The position numbers were made by a program, and so were the translations under genes. 64,000 nt of DNA, from NCBI GenBank assembly GCA_037176705.1, contig CM073889.1:102441890-102505889 (forward strand). Reading direction: 5' to 3'. The notes beneath the pieces are model-generated. The model was not told the DNA's origin. It did no database searches and saw nothing but the letters and a program-made list of their open reading frames with translations. Source of the DNA: Molossus alvarezi. Its lineage: Eukaryota; Chordata; Mammalia; Chiroptera; Molossidae. This document shows positions 56,401 to 64,000 of this stretch, one piece after another (within the stretch, counting starts at the first letter, position 1; every line of letters begins with the position of its first letter).

Positions 56401-56985
56401 GTACATGGTTTGGGGTACTCAGTGGCCGTCCTGACCACGGGGCTCAGGGGTGCCCACCTGGTCTGTGTGCCGGCCGTTAGGCTATTCCCTCCTCTTGATC
56501 ACTACCTCATTCACACCTCTGCTATTCCCTCTCTGCTTCTGTTCTTGCTTCTGCTCTTGCTCTCTCTGTATGCCCCTCTACTGCTGTATGTCAGGCTCCC
56601 TTTTTGTGTCTGTGATGGTCAGACTTGCTCTGACAGTCTAGTGGTTCAGCGCGCCACCAGCCAGTGCAAGCCAGCCCTGTCGGTAAAGCCGCTCCCAGAG
56701 GGCTGTTCTACTTGGCGCCCAGGCGAATTGTTACTGTGTTGCTCTCTCTTAAGGGGGCTGTGCAGCTGGCAGGCTCAGAGCATCCCGTCCAGGGTACATA
56801 ACAAATGCATATGGCTAACCCCTCCCTTCCTTTGCTCTAGTTTATCTTATTTGATATCTCTCAGGTCAAATTTCTTTTGTGTCCGCACCTTTGCTGGAAC
56901 TTAGTAACAAAGATGGACTAACTAAAGCCTTAAGTTTCCCGGAGGAGGCCCACCTTAAGCTGCAAGGGGCCAGCCACTCTAATAT
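56401..56985. other. Unassigned, with a retroviral PBS-like motif
   Basis: A pyrimidine-rich stretch precedes TGGCGCCCAGG at 56713-56723, which looks like the start of a lysine-tRNA primer binding site. No retroviral protein frame follows. The plus-strand 164-codon frame (56410-56904) has no resemblance to anything I know. Confidence 0.3.
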
Positions 56986-57290
56986 ATAAAAACCTTCTGG
57001 AAATCATCAAGACGAAGGCCTACAAACCAGTAGATAAATGGACAAAGGACATAAATAGCCAGCTCACAGAAAATAAAAGGGTCTTACCACATGGAAAGAT
57101 GGTCAACTTTGGTTTTACTAATAAACAAATATATAAAATACTACATATAAATCTGTAATCACATATAACATATATAATTATCTCTATATACATATAATAA
57201 AATATAAAAGGAATAATAAGGAAAATATCCATCAACGCTACAATAAAATATTATTTCTCACCTATCAGACTAGCAAAACCCTAATCTACC
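56986..57290 (+). mobile_element. Old L1 ORF2 C-terminal fragment
   Basis: 'agataaatggacaaaggacataaatagccagctcacagaaaataaaa' and 'acaataaaatattatttctcacctatcagactagcaaaa' follow L1 ORF2 3' order. Confidence 0.65.
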
Positions 57291-58094
57291 TTTAAAGCAT
57301 CCAATTCAGCTTTGCAATGCCACACTTCTCCATAGGATTAGTCAGTGTTGGAAAATCCTGGAGCCACGACTAGAGCAATGCTCATAAAGTCCTCAATGAC
57401 ACGAAAACGTTGTATATTCAGTCCAACTGTACAAAAGTAAAGAACTAACAGAACTATTTTCAAATACGACAGAACTTAAATAATGTGGTCATGGCTGCCA
57501 CGTGTGGCCACTCATTACACAGGGTAGAATTATGACTGGTGCTCCCTGGACTGCAGTGCACAGATGCACAGATGCACGCAGCTGCCCTGAACGGGCTCCC
57601 GTAAGGCCTTGTAAAACACGAAAGGATAAGTTGTCTAAAAGGTGAATGAAGAAGCTGCAGCAAGAGAACCGGCCTGGAGGCCGAACTGATCTAAATGCAG
57701 CGATACAGCTAACGGCAGTGGCAGCTGGCTGTAGAATACAATGTAAATGTTACAGAAGAAGAAAATGCACAAGAATAATTGCCAACATCAGCTGGTAGAG
57801 AGGCTGAGAAGGTGGGCAATGTGTACCTATGTCTGTATTTTCTCATTTTTCATAGCAGGTGATTAAGGACATTTTTAAAATCTGCTCAAGCAACAGGATG
57901 TAAGTATATATAAAATATAACATAAAAAAATAGAAGAAAAGACAGTAACAACCAAAATTTAGTCATAGAGGGGAGAGAAATGTGGTAGGAGGAGACATAT
58001 TAATTTCATCTTCATAGTGTGGAGCCAATAGTTTTCCTAAGAAAAATAGAGGATTAATGTTTAATTCTTTTTCATCATATAGTTCAGAAAACCA
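57291..58094. other. Unassigned sequence
   Basis: Possibly includes further decayed L1 3' sequence; no gene recognised. Confidence 0.35.
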
Positions 58095-58300
58095 AAAACA
58101 TCATGGATAGAAGATCAGGCTTTGAAGTCAGACTGCCTGGCTTTGAATTCCAGGTCACTTGCTAGCTGTGATATCTTGAGCAAATTCATAACATTTTATA
58201 GTATTTAGTTTTCTCATTTAAAGCAAGATTGTAATAGTGCCTATTTCATAATGTTGTGAGGAATGATAGCATTACTGTTAACACAGAGGTTAGAATTTTT
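58095..58300 (+). mobile_element. MIR copy
   Basis: 'caggctttgaagtcagactgcctggctttgaattccagg', 'tagctgtgatatcttgagcaa', 'aatgttgtgaggaatga' cover most of MIR. Confidence 0.8.
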
Positions 58301-58389
58301 GAAAAATTCACACTATCAACACAATCAGACGACCTCTCCTTAATCCACTCCCTAAAAATATTCCCACAAGGAATAAGGGAATAAATGAG

Positions 58390-58850
58390 AGAAAACTTAC
58401 CGGCCACTCAGTGTACCACCACTCTGCTAGGCTCTGTACAGAATACAACGAAGTAAGACTGGATCTCTGATTTCAAGGGATCCATAGTCTTTGTTGGGAG
58501 TTAAAAAACCTAACAGACAGAGGAAATTCTCCAAGTACAGGCCCTTGTGAAGTTCTGTGTCATTGGCTCAGGTAGGAGGGAGGAGGGAACGATGATGAAA
58601 AAAGGATGGTCAGGGAAGCTTCGTGAACAGGACAGGCCTGTGAGCTGCACTTTGAAAAGAGAATGGGCAGAGAAAGAGAATTTCAAGCAAGAATAAACAA
58701 ACAAAACCCAGAGCAGCAGCAATGAGCTTGAGCTTGGGTGTGGAGTGGGACATGAGGCTAGGGAGGAGCTTGAAAGCTTGGGTTAACAGCTGAATGTACT
58801 TTCCCACGATTGCAAGAAGTAAATGTACTGGTGTAGTATAAGCCTTGATA
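58390..58850 (+). mobile_element. L2 copy
   Basis: 'actctgctaggctctgtacagaatacaacgaag', 'aaggatggtcagggaagcttcgtgaacagg', 'gctgcactttgaaaagag'. Confidence 0.65.
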
Positions 58851-59514
58851 GAGAGGAGATTGGTCAGAAGCTCACCTGGATGTGCCGCAAGTAGAAATTC
58901 ACCTGGAGAACTGCCCTGGGGAGCATGATGCAGAAAGCAGTCTCTTAATGCTTGACGCTGGCCAAAAATTCCGTTTCCTGTCTGAGGGCAGCTAGGGAAC
59001 CTCTATCACACCCCTGTGTCCAGCTGCAACAAGCCAGACTGAAGCTGTAAGTTACAAGATTAGAGGTTCCAGAAATGGCAGGGATGAAGGCTGTTCTGTT
59101 TTCAGCAGATGGAGGGGAATCTCAGAGAGCCAGAAAACAGGAATAGCTGCTGTTGAAGGCAGGGAACCAAGGTAGAAACAGGCCTGCCCCACACCCCCCC
59201 CCCCCCCCCCAACCAGAATCCTGCCTCAGGCAGAAGCATCACACTCATCTTCTGCAGGTGAATTCCTCCTGCTGCTCCTGCAGCCCAGTGAGTCCCTTTA
59301 TTCCCTGGGGCCTGATTTCCCACCTCCACGCCTGTCACAGCTCAGAAGTGGAACACCATCTCTTCAGCTTCCCATCTGCTCATCGCTCTGATCCTTAATC
59401 TCCTAGGGAAAACACGCCAGAAGAACGGAGACAATCATTGTGGGGGATGTTTCAAGGTTATCCCAATTGCTTTGGCCTGATCCAGCCCCAGGTCTGCTTC
59501 TTAAGCAGTTCTTG
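58851..59514. other. Unassigned, with a C17 tract
   Basis: Seventeen C's lie at 59194-59210. No gene or repeat recognised. Confidence 0.4.
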
Positions 59515-59660
59515 CAGACTTGAAGTGTGTCCAAAGCAACATTAGCAGAAATACAGAATCTCAGCCCCATCCCAGCCCCACTGAGTCAGAGTCTTCATTT
59601 TACCAGCTCCCCCAGCAGATGATTCGGATGCACGTGGACATTTGAGAAGTGCTGGTGGTC
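59515..59660 (+). mobile_element. MER5A-like hAT element
   Basis: 'cagaaatacagaatctcagccccatcccagccccactgagtcagagtcttcattttaccagctcccccagcagatgattcggatgcac' is MER5A text. Confidence 0.75.
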
Positions 59661-59789
59661 TAGTTCACTCTGGGAATCACTGCTCCAGGAAAGAGCCTTC
59701 TGAGACTGCAGCTCGAGAAGTAGATGAGTTGGTGTTGCTGTTTGGTTTTGAGAACCTGGCCTCCTAGACTTCTTTCTGGGCTGTCCCTT

Positions 59790-59960
59790 CTCTTCCTCTC
59801 ATTAGCCTGTAGACATTGGATGAGGGCTTGCTGAGCGCTAGGTACCAGGCAGAGCTCTGGGATACAATCATGAAAGGACCAGCCCTGGCCTTTTGGCAGC
59901 TGATAATCCACTGGGAACAAAGCCTGCATATGCAAAGGTAGAATATAGGGAGATGCCTGT
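59790..59960 (+). mobile_element. L2 fragment
   Basis: 'gcttgctgagcgctaggtaccaggcagagctctgggatacaatcatgaaaggacc' is the L2 3' end. Confidence 0.65.
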
Positions 59961-60265
59961 GTCCCATTAGGTGAGTCCCAGAGGCTCCCTCTCCTCCCAG
60001 ATCCCCTGGCAAGGTTCAGGTCATGGTACACTGACTCGGAAAACCCTGATTCCCCTCTTATATGTCTACATGACCACCACTTAGGATGCTAGACTCTCTC
60101 TCTATTACTGAGTGTCCCTGCTCTAAAGTGTTCCTGTTTGTAGTGAAGTCCCTTCCTTCCTTCATCAAGTCCTGTGTCTTTTTCCCTCTGCTAATTCTGG
60201 AACCTGTCCTCTGGTCTCTAACTTCAATATGATTAGCCTGCTCCAGACTCATTGTCTTTATTAAG
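59961..60265. other. Unassigned sequence
   Basis: No gene or repeat recognised. Confidence 0.4.
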
Positions 60266-60633
60266 AATAATTCATTATCTTTGTAACTGGTCTTCCTGTC
60301 TTATGTCTTGTCTCTGTCAAATCCATTTTCTGGAGCAGACAGAGTGATCTTTCTGATACGTAAACTGCATGCTCTTTACAACTCCTCAAAGCCTCCCTGT
60401 GTAGGATACATTTGTTCTAAAGTCCTGACCAAAGCACATGGCTCCTGTGTTCTGACTGCCCTTGTCTCCCCTGACTCTGGCGTTGCATTTCAGCTGCCAC
60501 ACCCCCCTCAACAGCTTTCTCTCACCCCTCTACAGATGCACTAATTCTCATCCTTCTGTCTAGAATGGTCTTTCCTTCTTCACCAGGTCAGTGCCTGCTC
60601 ATACTGCCATACCCAGTGCACCTGTCCTCTTTA
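60266..60633 (-). mobile_element. L2 copy, antisense
   Basis: 'ggagcagacagagtgatctttctgatacgtaaactgcatgctc', 'ttacaactcctcaaagcctccctg' and 'ttctgtctagaatggtctttccttctt' are reversed L2. Confidence 0.65.
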
Positions 60634-60893
60634 TTTACTATTATTATTTTTTTTATCCTCACCCGAAGACATTTTTACATTTATCTTCAGATACAGCAGG
60701 AGGAAGAGAGGGAGGAAGAGAGAGAGAGAAACATCGACGTGAGAGAGACACATCCACTGGTTGCCACCCACACGACCCCAACTGGGACCAGGGACAAACT
60801 GCAACCAAGGTACGTGCCCTTAGTGGGAACTGAACCCGGGTCTCTCTGGTCCACAGGCCAACACTCTAACTGCTGAGTAAAACCGGCCAGGGC
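60634..60893 (-). mobile_element. VES-type SINE, lineage A, with TSD
   Basis: Full length on the minus strand. A 16-bp TSD (gcacctgt-c/t-ctcttta) lies at 60618-60633 and 60894-60909. The hairpin has one change (tcctcacccgaaga). Confidence 0.94.
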
Positions 60894-60909
60894 GCACCTG
60901 TTCTCTTTA

Positions 60910-61215
60910 ACCCTAGCTGCACATTAGAGTCACCTGGGGAGCTTTATAAAAAATACCCAAACCCAGGCCTCACCCCCAAGGAATCTGATTTTCTTTTTTT
61001 AATATATGTTTTTTATTAATTTGAGAGAGAGAGAGAGAGAAACATCAATCGGCTGCTTCCTGCACACCCCTCACTGAGGATCAAGCCCACAACCCGGGCA
61101 AGTGCCCTGACCAGAAATTGAACCCGTGACTTTTTGGTGCATGGGACAATGTTCAATGAACTAAGCCATACTGGCCAGGGCTAGAGTCTGATTTTATTGA
61201 TGTGGGGACTGATGT
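60910..61215 (+). mobile_element. MER5A-like hAT element, split by a SINE
   Basis: 'ctagctgcacattagagtcacctggggagctttataaaaaatacccaaacccaggcctcacccccaaggaatctgatttt' is MER5A. It resumes after the SINE with 'tctgattttattgatgtgggg'. Confidence 0.8.
60993..61183 (-). mobile_element. VES-type SINE, lineage B, with TSD
   Basis: A 12-bp TSD (ga-a/g-tctgatttt) lies at 60981-60992 and 61184-61195. The body has a long (GA)n tract (61022-61040). The host is a MER5A copy. Confidence 0.92.
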
Positions 61216-61248
61216 CTAGATATGGGTACTGTAATTTTTAGTTATTCA

Positions 61249-61440
61249 TTTTTTGGAGAGTGAAAGTTTATTCAAGCTTAGGACAGTGAAGCAGAAGAAG
61301 GGCCCCTGGAGACAGGATCAGGGGTCAGCCTGGGACGCGCGGCTGCTGCCCACTGCTCTCCTGGTTGCAAGTCTTGTCGGAACCCTAAGAGCTTAGTGTA
61401 AAGGAGGCAAAAGCATGTACCCGAGGAAAGGAGTGCAGGT
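61249..61440 (-). other. Possible 3' end of a retroposed transcript or LTR (antisense)
   Basis: Read on the minus strand, GC-rich text runs into AATAAA (61272-61267), then 12 nt, then an A6 run (61254-61249). That is the layout of a cleaved and polyadenylated 3' end. I do not recognise the transcript. It could equally be an LTR R region. Confidence 0.35.
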
Positions 61441-61477
61441 GTGTTCAAAGAAGAGCATGCCTAGACACGGGGTTTAG

Positions 61478-61726
61478 TTTGTTTGTTTGTTTGTTTATTT
61501 ATATTTTTTGCATTTATCTTCAGATAGAGCGGGAGAGAGACAGGGAGGAAGAGAGAGAGAGAAACATTGATGTGAGAGAGACACATTGAGTGGCTCCCAC
61601 CTGCACGACCTCAACTGGGGCTGGGGACAAACTGCAACCGAGGCACGTGCCCTTAGGGGGAACCAAACCTGGGTCTCTCTGGTCCACGGGCTGATGCTCT
61701 ACCTGCTGAGCCAAACCGACCAGGGC
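61478..61726 (-). mobile_element. VES-type SINE, lineage A, with (GTTT)n tail
   Basis: Minus-strand copy in which the hairpin is replaced by a (GTTT)n run (61479-61496). A degraded 14-bp TSD (agaca-c/t-ggg...) lies at 61464-61477 and 61727-61740. Confidence 0.88.
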
Positions 61727-61740
61727 AGACATGGGTGTTT

Positions 61741-61930
61741 TTAAAAATTGCCCAAATTGGTGCTTCTCCAACTGTGTGCACAAATACTCTGGGGATCAGC
61801 TTGACGTGCGGATTGTGACTCAGCAGGTCTCGGGGGGCCTGAGATTCTGCATTTCTAACCAGCTCCCAGGAGGTGCTGGTGCTGCCGGTCCACTGGCTGT
61901 ACTTGAGCAGTGGGGGTCTGGAATGAATGA
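61741..61930 (+). mobile_element. MER5-class hAT element
   Basis: 'tgcttctccaactgtgtgcacaaatactctggggatc', 'cagcaggtctcggggggcctgagattctgcatttctaaccagctcccaggaggtgctggtgctgccggtcc' follow a MER5-type consensus. It probably continues the 60910 element family. Confidence 0.75.
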
Positions 61931-62284
61931 TTCCCAGTCCCTTAGCTGCCCCGCCCTCCTGTTGCCTCCGGTTTTCTGACATTTCTTATCACAAGAAGGC
62001 CTCCTCTGATTTTCAATGCAGCCATCCACGATAAAAATGCAACGAGCTGCTTCACGGGGGAGAACGTTTCATATGCCTTTTTACTAAGCAAACACTTGGG
62101 CACAAAGATATAATTTCTCTTTAAAATGCTTCTGAGTAGATTGGAAAAACATCAAAGACATTTTTCACTGAAGCAAAGGAAGGAGAGTTTGCTTTAGAAA
62201 CAAAACACATGGACTGAAATATCTGAAGGAAAAAGCATGTAGAGATATAGAAAGAAACTGAAGCACTTACAATAACAATGTAAT
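61931..62284. other. Unassigned sequence
   Basis: No gene or repeat recognised. Confidence 0.4.
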
Positions 62285-62338
62285 TAGCTAGTAATAACGA
62301 CACTAGCTAATACTTTCTAAGCATTTATCTTCTAGGTA

Positions 62339-62669
62339 CAATAGTGTCCCTTTATCTGCTGTTTGACTTTCTGCAGTCCCATTTACCTTCATTCAACCAT
62401 GGTCTGAAATAGTAAATAAAAGATTCGAGAAATAAACAATTTGTAAGTTTAAAAAAAAAAAAATCCTCGATATTTTCCCATTTATCTTCAGATAGAGTGG
62501 GAGGGAGGGAGAGAGAGAAAGGGAGAGGGAGAGATAGAAACATCAATGTGAGAGAGACATATCAATTGTGTGTAAGACAAAACATAGATAGGGCTTGGTA
62601 CTATCCATGGGTTCTGGCATTCATTGGGAGTCTTGGAACGTATCCCCTGCAGATAAGGCGGGACTACTG
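62339..62669 (+). mobile_element. Short Tigger element with TIRs and TA duplication
   Basis: The left end is CAATAGTGTCCCTTTATCTGC and the right end is GATAAGGCGGGACTACTG, complementary terminal repeats. It is flanked by TA at 62337-62338 and 62670-62671, as expected for TcMar elements. The interior lacks transposase, and a SINE fragment lies inside it. Confidence 0.88.
62451..62564 (-). mobile_element. VES-type SINE 3' half (lineage A)
   Basis: Only the 3' portion remains: an A13 tail (T in its sense), 'tcctcgatattttccc', then a GA-rich body to 'gagagacatatcaatt'. The tRNA-like head is missing by 5' truncation. The host is the Tigger element. Confidence 0.85.
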
Positions 62670-62800
62670 TACTGTTCTAAACACTGTATGTGCAATAACT
62701 CCATTAATCCTAAAATTACCCTTTGATGTAGTTTCTATCAATTATCCCCATTTCACAAGTGAGGAAATGGAGACACACAGGTGTTAAAATGCCTAGCAGT

Positions 62801-63220
62801 GTGGACTAGCAAGTTGCTTAACTGAGATAAGTGTGTTAATAATAAAAAGTATTTAATAGAGCTAGAATCATCCAGACGTTGGAAACATCGTTAACATCTG
62901 TGAAAGGAGATCACCGAAGAAGTCTTCCAGGAACATGTCCCTTCCCTAGCAAAGTGTACTCTCGGTGGTATTAGTGAGCATCAGTTGGCAAGGTAACATT
63001 TTTGTTTCACATGCAGTTTGAAAATCCTGGGCACAGTGCAGAACATACATACTCTTGCTTCGGGGAGATTTACCAGGAAGAGATGTTATCTGTTGTCTAA
63101 ACTTTATTGTAGTTTTATTCTAGATAATGTCAACCAGTCTGGATCATGCTGAAAAATTCTGCTAAAATAACATTTTGAAGATGACTTTAATATTAAGTAT
63201 TTGGATTGAATATTTGCATT
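62801..63220. other. Unassigned sequence
   Basis: No gene or repeat recognised. Confidence 0.4.
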
Positions 63221-63237
63221 CAGTACTTAGGAGAAAT

Positions 63238-63479
63238 TGCCCTGGCCGGTTTGGCTCAGCGGTTAGAGCGTCGGCCTGCGGACCAGAGAGATCTGGGTTT
63301 GGTTCCTGCTAAGGGCACGGACCTCAGTTGCAGTTTGTTCCCGGCCCTGGTTGGGGTTGTGTGGGTGGTGACCAGTGGGTGGGTCTCTCTCATGTCAATG
63401 TTTCTCTCTCTCTCTTCCTCCTGCTCTACCTGAAGATAAATGTGAAAGTGTCCTCGAGTGAAGATTAAAAAAAAAAAAA
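63238..63479 (+). mobile_element. VES-type SINE, lineage A, young-looking, with TSD
   Basis: The head GCCCTGGCCGGTTTGGCTCAG is intact, the A box TGGCTCAGCGG is intact, and the poly(A) tail has 12 A's. A 17-bp TSD (ca-g/a-tacttaggagaaat) lies at 63221-63237 and 63480-63496 with one mismatch. Confidence 0.95.
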
Positions 63480-63496
63480 CAATACTTAGGAGAAAT

Positions 63497-64000
63497 CTAA
63501 AAAAGCTTATGCCAGAGGTTGCATAGAGTATATGGTATTGTTATGGTCTAAAGGGCTTTCCAGAAACGAAACCTACATTTATACAACTACATCTATAGGA
63601 GATAAGTATTCCAGGGATGATGGCTTGACAATTCTCCTGTGACTGTTGGCCACAACCCAAGACGGTTGTGAGTGGGTTGGGCACATATGGATTCCTCAGC
63701 ACTTTATGTGCATGCTTCTCAAGGGCCAGGACTAGATTTATTCATCTTTTCATCCAGCTCCCGGCACAGCACTCAGTCTGCTTATCAAACCAATCCAGTG
63801 TCAATGGCTCATGTGGATTGAGTACTTTCTCTGTCCCGGCGCTGTGCTAACTGCTTTTGCAGGGATTCGTTCATTAAAGCCTCTCTGTGAAACCATGTGG
63901 TATACACACAACCCAGGCCCTCTGATGACAGTGCTACCCTCTTGAGCATGACATGTCAGCACTTCTCCACCTGTGGGCCGGCTGCCTCGAGGCCACCTGT
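63497..64000. other. Unassigned, with L2/MIR-like tails
   Basis: Reversed L2-like text near 63720-63790 ('cagctcccggcacagcactcag') and MIR-like antisense text near 63800-63890 ('cccggcgctgtgctaactgc'). No gene recognised. Confidence 0.4.

Larger units (their letters stand above)
62285..62800 (-). mobile_element. MIR copy, antisense, split by a Tigger
   Basis: 'ctagctaatactttctaagcatttatcttctaggta' joins across the Tigger to 'ctgttctaaacactgtatgtgcaataactccattaatcc' and 'cccatttcacaagtgaggaaatggagacac'. Together they give the reversed MIR order. Confidence 0.75.

Noticed and set aside
56410..56904. 164-codon plus-strand frame with Leu-rich segment
   Set aside because: The Leu-rich part is a CT-rich low-complexity stretch, and no family resemblance was found.

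Overview
The window reads as intergenic or deep-intronic nuclear DNA of an echolocating bat, most likely Yangochiroptera. The main reason is about 25 copies of tRNA-derived SINEs of the VES type known from vespertilionid-like bats. They carry a Pol III A box (TGGCTCAGCGG) and B box near the 5' end, and many have perfect or near-perfect target-site duplications (TSDs). The other contents are ordinary placental-mammal repeats: L1, a half-L1-like element, L2, MIR, MER5/MER20-type hAT elements, Tigger elements and MaLR/ERVL LTRs. Family names come from memory of consensus sequences and have not been run against a library. I recognise no intact protein-coding gene or exon, no rRNA or ncRNA gene, and nothing prokaryotic.

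Layout. 0-4.1 kb: old L1 fragments with nested insertions. 4.3-6.8 kb: a decayed L1/HAL1-like 5' UTR plus ORF1. 7-11.6 kb: L2 and MIR remnants around a 1.5 kb repeat-poor stretch. 12.5-14.6 kb: a younger bat L1 in which a GC-rich 5' end is joined directly to the last third of ORF2. 17.26-17.89 kb: a full-length processed pseudogene of ribosomal protein L21 with a 13-bp TSD. 18-34 kb: mostly L2, MIR, MLT1/MLT2-like LTRs, MER20 and antisense L1 3' ends. 34-64 kb: about twice the SINE density, mostly on the minus strand; a GC-rich Tigger pair at 35.2-36.2 kb; a 5'-truncated L1 inside a MaLR LTR at 38.5-39.3 kb; and a 1.9 kb minisatellite at 52.7-54.6 kb.

The most notable structures are: the 16/17-bp minisatellite, apparently amplified in place from a motif of an old interspersed repeat; the L1 with its 5' UTR joined to ORF2; a 13-nt A-rich insertion flanked by a perfect 15-bp duplication, which looks like a retrotransposed tail with no body; and a small hairpin conserved at the 3' end of one of the two SINE lineages. 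I found no convincing new multi-gene system. Nearly all open frames here are transposon remnants or chance frames, and the two longest (over 660 codons) are artefacts of the minisatellite.
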